Made by a program: the position numbers and the translations under genes. From positions 5,610,501 to 5,674,500 of the forward strand of contig NZ_LR134338.1 of NCBI RefSeq assembly GCF_900637055.1: DNA of 64,000 bases. Direction: 5' to 3'. This DNA comes from Brevibacillus brevis. GTDB taxonomy: Bacteria; Bacillota; Bacilli; Brevibacillales; Brevibacillaceae. The notes beneath the pieces are model-generated. The model worked only from the letters and a program-made list of their open reading frames with translations. It was not told the DNA's origin and did not search any database. Shown one piece after another: positions 51,893 to 59,443 of this stretch; the stretch's first letter is position 1, and every line of letters starts with the position of its first letter.

Positions 51893-52363
51893 TTAATACT
51901 CGATACGGTCTGATGTTTGTGACCATGCTTCAAATGGACTCCGTCTATTCGCAAGATCTATTCTCCGGAAAGGAATGCTTCGCTCTTCATGAGGGAGAAC
52001 AATCTGCTCATAAATAAACTGATCATCAAAACCGACATGCGCCGCATCTTCTTTCGTGCAAGCGTAATAGACATTGCGCGGTCTGGCCCAATAGATGGCT
52101 CCCAGACACATCGGACACGGCTCGCAGCTCGTATACAGGTCACAATCGTTTAACTGAAAGGATTCGAGATTGCGACATGCTTCCCGAATTGCTTGAATTT
52201 CGGCATGTGCCGTAGGGTCATTGCTCGTCGTCACTTCATTGCGTCCTCGCCCGATTACGTGCCCGTCCTTCACGACAATGGCTCCAAACGGTCCGCCCAT
52301 TTTATCACGTACATTTTCAAACGCAATCTGTACGGCTTGCCCCATCCATGCCTCTCGTTCCAT
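51893..52363 (-). CDS. Nucleoside/guanine deaminase-like enzyme
   Basis: A 156-residue cytidine deaminase-fold zinc enzyme. The catalytic HAE in TAHAEIQAIREAC and zinc cysteines in CEPCPMCLGAIYWARP are intact. The C-terminal RRIDLANRRSPFEAW resembles Bacillus guanine deaminase (GuaD), which turns guanine to xanthine and is of this length. The ATG at 52363 follows GAGGGGG. Other small deaminases are possible. Confidence 0.82.
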   Translation of the reverse strand: MEREAWMGQAVQIAFENVRDKMGGPFGAIVVKDGHVIGRGRNEVTTSNDPTAHAEIQAIREACRNLESFQLNDCDLYTSCEPCPMCLGAIYWARPRNVYYACTKEDAAHVGFDDQFIYEQIVLPHEERSIPFRRIDLANRRSPFEAWSQTSDRIEY

Positions 52364-52433
52364 CCGCTTTCCCCCTCGCATTCTTCTCCTTTTATCCTAT
52401 GTCCCAGCTCATCTGGACATGATGGAAAAGTCG

Positions 52434-54320
52434 CTAGCGGTTCATCGATTGCTTTAAATGGAACAAGTAACGGTTTCGAATGATCCAGAAATACACACCT
52501 TGAACAACGACGAAGCTGCATAGGACAATCGCGGTCGGCTTGACCACAGACGCGACAAGAATCAGCTTCAACAAGCTTTGCAGAGATACGAACGCTACCA
52601 TGCTGTGAATAATGGCCACCACAATCGGCACGAAGAACAACAGGGCAACCTGAGTCGTAACGATCCGCGTCAACTCCGCATCCGTGAGACCAATCTTGGA
52701 AAGCGCTCCGTAATGCCGCTTGTCGTATTCCAGATCTGTGTACAGACGGAAATAGAGAAAGCTTGCTGCGGCTACAAAGAACAACACGCCCACAAACAAT
52801 CCGATAAAGAGTCCCATGTTCGCCATTTGTTTCATGGAGTGGTAATAGGGCGCACGAGCTGAAAACGAGTAATTATCTTCAACATGACGAATATCTTCCT
52901 GAAGCTTGAGACTAAGATCCTGCGTTTCCTTCCATCTTGGCACCTCGTACACAAAGCGCTCTTCTTCCTTCATTTTCGGAAGCTGGTCATACACCTGATT
53001 CGGTACGACAACCAATCGCTCAAATTCAATCCCTCTGATCAATGGAGTCATATTCGTATCTGTTTTGACTGCGAGCTGTGCCTTCCCCACTTGCAGCGTT
53101 TTGCTCGCTACCGAATCACCAATCCAATTGAGCAGTACGAAGGCCTCTTTATTCGTCATTTCGAGTACAGTCGAATTGGACGCTACCGCCAGCCGGTTGT
53201 AGTCGGACAGCTTGACTACTCCGACCCTTTCCTCCTGAACCAGTTCCGGCAAAACTCGCATAGCCACTTGATATTTTTCGAAGGAAAAGCCACTTTGCTG
53301 CAAGCTCGTTTCGATTAACGACAGATGCTTCGCTCTCTCCGCGTCGCTTTGTTTGGACTGGTATTCAAACGCAAACGGATGTGTTTTCATCACCGTGATC
53401 TGAATCGATCCAGCCAACGCCGCCAGCGTTCCAATCGCACAAAAAGCAACGGTAGAGACGATGCTTACCAGAAAGAACATCCGCGCGTTATCCTTCATCC
53501 GATAAGCCAAATCAGAGAGCGTCAGGAGATTTGTACGTTTCCAATAGAAAGCTCTACGCTTTTTCAGAAAGTCGATAAAGATGACACTCAGCTGTGTAAA
53601 CAAAAGGTATGTGCCTACAGTCGTCAGCGCAATGACCGGTAGCATCAGCACGAGCACATTCACGCCGTCAGCAGTGAGGGCTAAGGCATAGCTCATTCCC
53701 AACAAGGCTACTGCGACCAGAGACAGCACTAACGATGCCCTCGGCTCACGCTTAGGCCGACCACTTCCTTGCAACAGATCCAAGAGACTGCGGCTTCGCA
53801 GCACGAGGACGGTAAACAGCGAAATGGCTGCATACAAGATGAGAAACGCCACCACTGTCAAACCGATCGCTTTCCACGGGAAGTAAAACCCGAGCGCTTT
53901 TACATCCAGCAAAAATCCGGCGAACTGGAAAAACAGCTTGGCGAGAACCAGCCCGAGCCCAATCCCGATGGCAATCGAGACAATGCCAATCAGCATGTTT
54001 TCCATAAAAATCAGCATGTTCCGCTGTAACGGTGTCATGCCCTGGATAAAAAGGATGCCGAACTCCTTCTCCCTCTTTTTCAGGAAAGCACCGACACAAT
54101 AAAAGAGAAAAAAGAAGGAGAACAGAAAAATGACGTACTCAGCCGCCATCATCCCAGTAGCTACGGATTCATGAATCTCCTGCCCGATAATTTCCGGATG
54201 AAAAATGAACATCGCATAGACGAAAAAAATGAGGACAGAAAAAACGCTACTCATGAAAAATGCAGCGTACATACGCTTATTTCGTACAACGTTATTACAC
54301 GCGAATTGTCGAAAGGTCAT
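52434..54320 (-). CDS. BceB-like ABC transporter permease
   Basis: A 628-residue FtsX-type permease with ten helices and a large outer loop of about 200 residues between helices 7 and 8, the mark of BceB-type peptide-antibiotic transporters. MTFRQFACNNVVRNKRMYAA is the typical start; the C-terminal helices include ALLFFVPIVVAIIHSMVAFV. It shields lipid II cycle targets from antibiotics and signals to the kinase. The ATG at 54320 follows GGGAGGG and overlaps the ATPase gene by 26 bases. Confidence 0.9.
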   Translation of the reverse strand: MTFRQFACNNVVRNKRMYAAFFMSSVFSVLIFFVYAMFIFHPEIIGQEIHESVATGMMAAEYVIFLFSFFFLFYCVGAFLKKREKEFGILFIQGMTPLQRNMLIFMENMLIGIVSIAIGIGLGLVLAKLFFQFAGFLLDVKALGFYFPWKAIGLTVVAFLILYAAISLFTVLVLRSRSLLDLLQGSGRPKREPRASLVLSLVAVALLGMSYALALTADGVNVLVLMLPVIALTTVGTYLLFTQLSVIFIDFLKKRRAFYWKRTNLLTLSDLAYRMKDNARMFFLVSIVSTVAFCAIGTLAALAGSIQITVMKTHPFAFEYQSKQSDAERAKHLSLIETSLQQSGFSFEKYQVAMRVLPELVQEERVGVVKLSDYNRLAVASNSTVLEMTNKEAFVLLNWIGDSVASKTLQVGKAQLAVKTDTNMTPLIRGIEFERLVVVPNQVYDQLPKMKEEERFVYEVPRWKETQDLSLKLQEDIRHVEDNYSFSARAPYYHSMKQMANMGLFIGLFVGVLFFVAAASFLYFRLYTDLEYDKRHYGALSKIGLTDAELTRIVTTQVALLFFVPIVVAIIHSMVAFVSLQSLLKLILVASVVKPTAIVLCSFVVVQGVYFWIIRNRYLFHLKQSMNR

Positions 54321-55065
54321 AGGTGTTCCCTCCCAAAAACGACAACGAGTCAATAATTTTCTGGAAGAATACCTGTCGACTCTCACCACGATACATCTCG
54401 TTATGGAGCTGTCCGTCTTTAATAAAAATTACCCGATGACAATAGCTGGCCGCCAAAGCATCATGCGTCACCATCATCATGGTGGTATTGTCTCTCTTAT
54501 TGATCGCTTCCAGTGTCTCCATCACATTGCGCGAAGACTTGGAATCGAGATTTCCTGTCGGCTCGTCAGCGAGCAAAAGCGAAGGAGAATGGATGATCGC
54601 TCTGGCAATGGCTGTCCGTTGGCGTTGCCCCCCAGATACTTCGAAGGTTCGCCTCTCCAAAATGTCCTGAATCCCTAGCTTCTCAGCAACATTTTGCAGC
54701 TTTTCTTCCATGACCGATACTTTCTCATTGTCCAAAGTAAGCGGCAACACGATATTTTCCCCAATCGTCAACGTGTCCAAGAGGTTAAAATCTTGAAATA
54801 CAAAGCCGAGCTCACGACGACGAAACAGGGCGAGTTTATCTTTTTTTAAATGATGCGGATTCGTACCGTTCAAAAGAACCGCACCAGAAGTTGGTGTATC
54901 AATAGTGGAGATCATGTTTAATAGCGTAGTCTTGCCACTGCCTGAGGGACCCATAATACCGACGAATTCGCCTTTGCGAATCGAAAAATCGATATCAGTC
55001 AACGCGCGGTAAGTTACCTTGCCCCCGTATATTTTACTCAAGCTATTTACAGCAAGCATTTCCAT
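54295..55065 (-). CDS. BceA-like ABC transporter ATPase
   Basis: A 256-residue ATPase with Walker A GPSGSGKTTLLNMIS, signature VSGGQRQRTAIARAI and Walker B LLLADEPTGNLDS. It is in the MacB/BceA group, with partner permease next. AAGGGG precedes the ATG at 55065. Element B lies directly upstream. Confidence 0.93.
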   Translation of the reverse strand: MEMLAVNSLSKIYGGKVTYRALTDIDFSIRKGEFVGIMGPSGSGKTTLLNMISTIDTPTSGAVLLNGTNPHHLKKDKLALFRRRELGFVFQDFNLLDTLTIGENIVLPLTLDNEKVSVMEEKLQNVAEKLGIQDILERRTFEVSGGQRQRTAIARAIIHSPSLLLADEPTGNLDSKSSRNVMETLEAINKRDNTTMMMVTHDALAASYCHRVIFIKDGQLHNEMYRGESRQVFFQKIIDSLSFLGGNTYDLSTIRV

Positions 55066-55105
55066 GCGCCATTCCCCTTTCTTGCACTTCCAAATTCAAG
55101 TGCAT

Positions 55106-55270
55106 GTTCAAAAAGTCGTCTTTTCAGCACCGAGAAAGAGGCGAGAACCTGCAAAAGGAGGAGCCGAGTGTAGGAACCTACATGAGCACCGGACTTTAAA
55201 GGTGAACGCCTCTTTCGATGTCCAATCAGCTTTCTTAATTACTTCGTGATCAAAAGACGACTTTTTGAAC
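55106..55270. repeat. Nested inverted-repeat element, family B
   Basis: Outer arms 55106-55124 and 55252-55270 (19 bp, perfect) enclose inner arms 55134-55143 and 55207-55216 (10 bp, perfect). The central loop holds a small hairpin GTAGGAACCTAC. It fills most of the gap between bceS and bceA (265 bases). It lacks the conserved motifs of copies A, C, D and E, so it is a separate family with a like design. No coding frame is plausible. Confidence 0.8.
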
Positions 55271-55314
55271 TACCTCTTCAACTATACGAAAGTGCGCATA
55301 GTGCAACTATCGAA

Positions 55315-56331
55315 TTAACTTTCAGCTATCTTACTTTCTTGTAAGGTTGGTACGACGGCAGACAAGACGATACGTACGGTTGTCCCCTCGCCCACTTCTG
55401 ATTCCATTTCCACCCCATGATGGAGCCGCCCGCAAATTTCCTGCACCAAGTACAGCCCCATCCCGGTGGACTCAGGGTATTTGCGCCCGTTTTCTCCCGT
55501 AAAATACGGCTTGAATACGCGGCGAATATCTTCGGCAGGGATCCCGATTCCATAATCCTGCACTTCCAGTATGGCATGCGCTCCACGTTCATACGCACGA
55601 ATGGTGACCTTGTTGCTTTTCCCTGCTGAATAACGAACAGCATTCGTCAGCAATTGGTTGAGGACAAAAGCGAGCCACTTTTCGTCCGATTCCACTCGCC
55701 AATTTCCATCCACTTTTACCTCGGGATACACCTGGTTGCGAATAAACAGCCGCTTGTTTTCAGCCAACACATTCTGCACCAAGGAACGCAGAGTTACGGG
55801 CTCGATCAGGAAGTCCTGTTCAAATCGGTCGAGGCGAGCTATGTACAATACTGTTTCCAGTCCACGCTTGATCCGGTCCACTTCTTCACGGACGCTCTCA
55901 GCTGTTGGATCGTCTTCATTTTGCAGCAACAGATGAATAACCGAAATCGGCGTCTTCATCTGATGAACCCACTGCTGAATAAACGTCGTATGGTCCCGTT
56001 GCTTGTTTTCATAGGCATGAAGCTGTTCTTTGTAGAGCCGGTACTGCTCCTGACTGATGTCATCCATTGCGCGGCACAACGGTGCATTCCCGTATGTCTG
56101 GGTCAGCTCCTCCAATGACTCTACTGGCTTGCTCAGTCGCTGATAGATTGTCCGGTGAGACAAATAGCGGATGGCGAGAAAAGCCCCCGCGAAAAATACA
56201 GATAAAAACATGACATAGATCATCAATGATTCATTCCAGTACCCATCCATCGCAAAAATCATAATTAATAAGATCAATTGGACGAGGAAAAACGCTGCGA
56301 ATGGCCATTGATCTCGAAGGAACAGCTTCAT
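55315..56331 (-). CDS. BceS-like intramembrane-sensing histidine kinase
   Basis: A 338-residue kinase. Two closely spaced membrane helices (FFLVQLILLIMIFAM and SLMIYVMFLSVFFAGAFLAI) leave almost no outer loop, typical of BceS kinases that sense through the transporter. The phospho-acceptor is His in FIQQWVHQMKTPISVIH; the ATPase part has LLTNAVRY, DYGIGIPAEDI and STGMGLYLVQ. The ATG at 56331 overlaps the regulator stop. Confidence 0.92.
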   Translation of the reverse strand: MKLFLRDQWPFAAFFLVQLILLIMIFAMDGYWNESLMIYVMFLSVFFAGAFLAIRYLSHRTIYQRLSKPVESLEELTQTYGNAPLCRAMDDISQEQYRLYKEQLHAYENKQRDHTTFIQQWVHQMKTPISVIHLLLQNEDDPTAESVREEVDRIKRGLETVLYIARLDRFEQDFLIEPVTLRSLVQNVLAENKRLFIRNQVYPEVKVDGNWRVESDEKWLAFVLNQLLTNAVRYSAGKSNKVTIRAYERGAHAILEVQDYGIGIPAEDIRRVFKPYFTGENGRKYPESTGMGLYLVQEICGRLHHGVEMESEVGEGTTVRIVLSAVVPTLQESKIAES

Positions 56332-57026
56332 TGCCCTTCCTCCCAAGTCGCACGCAAGCGATAACCAGAACCGCGAACGGTTTCGACAGCTCCCTCTACG
56401 CCTAAGTCCTTCAGCTTGCCGCGTACGCGTGTGATGTAGACATTCAGTGTGTTTTCATCAACAAACTGCTCATCCCACAGCTTTTCTAACAAACGCTCAC
56501 GGCTGACGACACGCGGATGTTGATTCATCAAGGCTTCGAGAAGTAACGCTTCCTTTTTGCTCAGCTCGATTTTGGTATCGTTCATGGACAGCTCCATTCG
56601 CTCTAAAAACAGCTTGAGCCCCGCCACTTCAACCGTACGCTCCCCTTCTTGCGGAGCATATTGTCCGTAAGCCCGCCGTAGCTGACTGCGGATTTTGGCC
56701 AAAACCACATCGTAGTCGAACGGCTTCGTGATATAGTCATCGGCCCCATTTTCCAAGGCCATCACCTGGTCCATTTTACTTTCTCGTGCAGAGATGAACA
56801 GGATCGGGCAATTGGACTCCTGGCGCATTTGTCGGCACCAATAAAATCCGTCAAATTTCGGTAGATTCACATCCAACAGAACCAGATCAGGGCGCGACTG
56901 GGTAAATACCTCCATGACTCTATCGAAATGTACAACATTGACTGTTTGAAATCCGTATTTTTCCAGCTGTTCTTGCAGCAGCTGGTTGATTTTCGGGTCG
57001 TCTTCTACAATCATAATTGTGGACAT
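56328..57026 (-). CDS. BceR-like OmpR-family response regulator
   Basis: A 232-residue regulator with receiver Asp52 (LLDVNLPKFDG) and a C-terminal winged helix (LSKKEALLLEALMNQHPRVV, then YITRVRGKLK). It is first in the bceRS-AB group. The ATG at 57026 follows GAGGAG. It is expected to switch on bceAB; the target site should lie near element B. Confidence 0.92.
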   Translation of the reverse strand: MSTIMIVEDDPKINQLLQEQLEKYGFQTVNVVHFDRVMEVFTQSRPDLVLLDVNLPKFDGFYWCRQMRQESNCPILFISARESKMDQVMALENGADDYITKPFDYDVVLAKIRSQLRRAYGQYAPQEGERTVEVAGLKLFLERMELSMNDTKIELSKKEALLLEALMNQHPRVVSRERLLEKLWDEQFVDENTLNVYITRVRGKLKDLGVEGAVETVRGSGYRLRATWEEGQ

Positions 57027-57178
57027 CACTCATACTCCTCTCGTCTTGAGTCTCCTCCATTTTATTCTTTACTATACCATTAGAAAACTAGACTACGCCA
57101 AGCCTTTGACGTTTCTCTTACTTAGATGTCTATTGAAAAAACGGCTTGTACGTTGCTGTTGTGGAGGGGAGGAAACAG

Positions 57179-57380
57179 GAGGAAACAGGAGAAAACGCTC
57201 AGCTTCTAGGGCCACCCCCTGGGGGACCCTCTGCACGACTCCATGCAAAAAGCGAAACCGCGTCCAAAGTTGTCCTTTCAGGATGTGTTTCAGAGGTGGA
57301 CGCTTAAGAACGTGTTTCGCTTTTTGCATTACGTCTCGGTCGGTGTCCCTAAGATCTTCGCTTATTTCTCCTGTTTCCTC
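57179..57380 (-). repeat. Nested inverted-repeat element, copy C
   Basis: The outer arms are 57179-57194 and 57365-57380 (16 bp); the inner arms are 57243-57258 and 57314-57329 (16 bp); both are perfect. A third, smaller pair GCGTCCA/TGGACGC lies in the loop. Read on the minus strand, the gap sizes are 35 and 48 bases, and the second gap holds GTCCCCCAGGGGG, matching the CCCCCAGCAGG motif of copies D and E. With copy D it fills the 675-base gap 57027-57701, where I see no gene. Confidence 0.8.
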
Positions 57381-57456
57381 TACGAGCTTCTAGAGTTAAA
57401 CGGATTTTAAAAGTATTAAATCCTTAAAAGATTGAAGAATCGCATCTGTCGCGACA

Positions 57457-57652
57457 GAGAAGAATATTTCCAGACGTAGCGACTTGTGGAGTCCTACCCA
57501 GCGGAGAAGGGATTCGCGGGCAACAGAAACGCAACGTGCTAGGGCTACGAAGCGGCTACCACTTTTGCGTTTCCCCGCGAATCCCTTCGGAGCGGACAGT
57601 CTCAGCCCTCAGCAGGACGGAGCCTGGAGCCTAGACTGGAAATATTCTTCTC
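57457..57652 (+). repeat. Nested inverted-repeat element, copy D
   Basis: The outer arms are 57457-57473 and 57636-57652 (17 bp); the inner arms are 57507-57520 and 57574-57587 (14 bp), extended by GAAACGCAA (57526-57534) with TTGCGTTTC (57565-57573). The single-stranded gaps carry ACCCAGCG and GGAGCGGACAGTC...CAGCAGG...TAGACTGG, shared with copy E in the same order. The orientation is opposite to copy C. Confidence 0.85.
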
Positions 57653-57671
57653 TCCACTACAGCGACACAGT

Positions 57672-57700
57672 AAAAAAGGAAGGACTTTTGTCCCCCCCCC
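57672..57700 (-). terminator. Possible terminator of the ECF sigma gene with C9 tract
   Basis: On the minus strand a G9 run (57692-57700) leads to GGAC-AAAA-GTCC and TTCCTTTTTTA directly after the stop codon. The stem is short but G/C-rich and followed by T6. Confidence 0.45.
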
Positions 57701-57701
57701 T

Positions 57702-58217
57702 TTATGCTTGAGCCTCCATCAATTGCTGTAGCTTCTTAATCCCACGGAAGTGCAGGATTTTCACCGAAGCCTCTGTCTTACCTAAGATTTCCGCGATCTC
57801 ATTCATTCGCAAATCTCCGAGATAGCGCAGGGCGATTACATTGCGTTGATCCTTTGTCAGCGTGTGCACCTTATCCCACAAGCCTTCGGTTGTCTCCTGA
57901 TTCAGAAGGCACTCCTCCGGCAGCTTATCTGTTGCGACCATATTGCTAAATGTGTCCTGATCTACCGGACTCTCCCGCTTCTTGCGCATGTAGTCAATCA
58001 AAGCATTATGCGCAATTCGGAAAATCCAGGCACCAAAAGGATGGCGGCCATCGTACTGTTCAAGCTTGGAGTATACCTTAATAAACACAGTCGTTGTCAG
58101 GTCTTCCACATCCCAGATGTTTTTTACCCGGTAGCGGAAATAGCGATATATTTTAGCGGAGTAATCTTCATAAATTTGTTGGTGACTTAATTTTGGATAC
58201 ATGATTGCTGTAGTCAT
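57702..58217 (-). CDS. ECF-type RNA polymerase sigma factor
   Basis: A 171-residue sigma-70 family protein with only regions 2 and 4. Region 2: YRYFRYRVKNIWDVEDLTTT followed by WIFRIAHNALIDYMRKKRES. Region 4: DQRNVIALRYLGDLRMNEIA followed by KTEASVKILHFRGIKKLQQL. It could drive an envelope stress regulon. No anti-sigma gene follows; the downstream space holds elements C and D. A promoter of ECF form lies upstream and may be autoregulatory. Confidence 0.9.
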   Translation of the reverse strand: MTTAIMYPKLSHQQIYEDYSAKIYRYFRYRVKNIWDVEDLTTTVFIKVYSKLEQYDGRHPFGAWIFRIAHNALIDYMRKKRESPVDQDTFSNMVATDKLPEECLLNQETTEGLWDKVHTLTKDQRNVIALRYLGDLRMNEIAEILGKTEASVKILHFRGIKKLQQLMEAQA

Positions 58218-58354
58218 AATCGATCTCCCGTTTCGTGAACCGTCTGATTGATTTCATTGTACGGTCGAAACGAAGCAGGAACCATCGAGTTATATTTCAG
58301 GAAGCTTACACTTTTGTAAGGTACTTATGGGCTCGTTGTAAGCTCGCACAAGTA

Positions 58355-58383
58355 GATACGGAAGAGGTTTCATTTCGGTTACA
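58355..58383 (-). promoter_or_regulatory. ECF-type promoter upstream of the sigma gene
   Basis: On the minus strand TGTAACC (58377-58383) and CGTATC (58355-58360) are 16 bases apart, close to the TGAAAC/CGTA pattern of Bacillus ECF promoters. It would give a leader of about 130 bases. A perfect 15-base palindrome TTAAGAATTTCTTAA (58401-58415) just upstream may be an operator. I see no gene in 58218-58512. Confidence 0.6.
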
Positions 58384-58512
58384 ACTTTCGAAAGAAATTT
58401 TTAAGAATTTCTTAAGGAGTATTTTAAGTTGTCTTCAATACCGTTGTGGTGGGGGGAGAAGTCCTGCCTCAAGTAGACTGACCATTTACTTTCGCATCCG
58501 TTAGCTCAGTTA

Positions 58513-59085
58513 TCAATGATATTCATATCCTTTTGCCATTGAAAAGATATGGGTATCAGTTAGTTCTCCTGAGTCATTTAGGTTAACATTGCGTAAAGTA
58601 CCCTCCAACGTAAAACCTGCCTTCTTAGCTACAGCTATACTTGCGTTATTCCGTGTATCACAGCGAATCTCAAGACGGTTAGCTTCCAACTCAGAAATAG
58701 CAAAGGCAACGATACCTTTTACTGCCTCTGTCATTAGACCCTCACCAGTACGCGATGTGCGCAGCCAATATCCAATTTCAAATTTGCGTACATACCAATC
58801 AAAGCGATGGAGCCCACTACTGCCCACAAATTGCCCTGTATTCTTTTCAAATATATGTAGCACTAAATCTGTGCGCTCTAGAAAATTGAGCCTGGCCTTA
58901 CGCACGTAGGCTTCTGAATCGTCAATAGATGGGAGGTTTTTTACAAACGGAAGCCAGGGGCGCATCTCATTTACACTCTCACGTATGGCTTCATTTACAA
59001 ATTGACCATCACCCCATTGCGGTGCTCTAATCAATAATCGCTGAGTTTCAAAATGTTCCGGAAAAGAGAGAAGTAGTGGATTCAT
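58513..59085 (-). CDS. GNAT acetyltransferase (RimJ/RimL type)
   Basis: A 190-residue N-acetyltransferase. ETQRLLIRAPQWGDGQFVNE, YWLRTSRTGEGLMTEAVKGI (CoA loop) and NNASIAVAKKAGFTLEGTLR mark the RimJ/RimL/YdaF branch, which acetylates protein N termini or small amines. AGGAGG stands 5 bases before the ATG, and the ATG overlaps the stop of a short upstream frame that seems to be a gene remnant. The substrate is unknown. Confidence 0.9.
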   Translation of the reverse strand: MNPLLLSFPEHFETQRLLIRAPQWGDGQFVNEAIRESVNEMRPWLPFVKNLPSIDDSEAYVRKARLNFLERTDLVLHIFEKNTGQFVGSSGLHRFDWYVRKFEIGYWLRTSRTGEGLMTEAVKGIVAFAISELEANRLEIRCDTRNNASIAVAKKAGFTLEGTLRNVNLNDSGELTDTHIFSMAKGYEYH

Positions 59086-59188
59086 ATTAGTCCTCCTTCT
59101 ATAGGAATGAGTTTCCAATAATAGTAGCCGCTTGACCGCTCATTGACAATCTTGAACTCACTTTCAGGGTTCTTAAAAAGCTGCGCAG
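59082..59188 (-). pseudogene. 3' remnant of a gene interrupted by element E
   Basis: About 34 codons (…FKNPESEFKIVNERSSGYY, then YWKLIPIEGGLI) end in TGA overlapping the acetyltransferase ATG (ATGA), with that gene's AGGAGG inside it. This coupling suggests a true cistron end. The frame runs back into element E, where there is no start signal. The parent gene is not recognised. Confidence 0.5.
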
Positions 59189-59384
59189 GAGAAGCGCATT
59201 TCCAGTCCAAGCGCCTCTGGAGCCCACCCCAGCGTAGGAATAAATGGCGGGGAATTTCAGCTTCACTTATGAAATCCTTCATTGAAACTTCTACGTTTGA
59301 AGCGCTCCCGCCATTTATTCCGAAGCGGACAGTCAATCCCCCAGCAGGGTGTAGGCCGAAGCGTAGACTGGAAATGCGCTTCTC
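59189..59384 (+). repeat. Nested inverted-repeat element, copy E
   Basis: The outer arms are 59189-59205 and 59368-59384 (17 bp); the inner arms are 59237-59251 and 59307-59321 (15 bp); both are perfect. An inner pair GCTTCA/TGAAGC also exists. The arms share GAGAAG…TTCCAG with copy D but differ in the middle (CGCAT against AATAT), with matching change in the partner arm. The gaps carry CCCCAGCG and CGAAGCGGACAGTCAATCCC then CCAGCAGG. Confidence 0.85.
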
Positions 59385-59404
59385 CCCACACTAAGGCTAC
59401 TTTA

Positions 59405-59436
59405 ATAAAAAAATGCCCCCGAAAAATTCGAGGGCA
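59405..59436 (-). terminator. Terminator of purB
   Basis: On the minus strand TGCCCTCGAA and TTCGGGGGCA pair with one mismatch around a 3-base loop, followed by TTTTTTT. It is 8 bases past the purB stop, so purC and later pur genes are not in this transcript. Confidence 0.85.
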
Positions 59437-59443
59437 CTTGCCA

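Noticed and set aside
56328..57026. This regulator as the missing VanR
   Set aside because: It overlaps its own BceS-type kinase gene and lies beside bceAB, 47 kb from the van cluster.
57484..57711. 75-codon frame across element D
   Set aside because: Its composition is set by the arms of the element; copy E has no matching frame.
58235..58504. 89-codon plus-strand frame upstream of the sigma gene
   Set aside because: It has no ribosome site or known features and overlaps the predicted ECF promoter region.
44310..59384. Elements A, C, D and E as insertion sequences
   Set aside because: No transposase frame lies in or beside any copy, no target-site duplication is evident, and the arms differ between copies, unlike terminal repeats of one IS.
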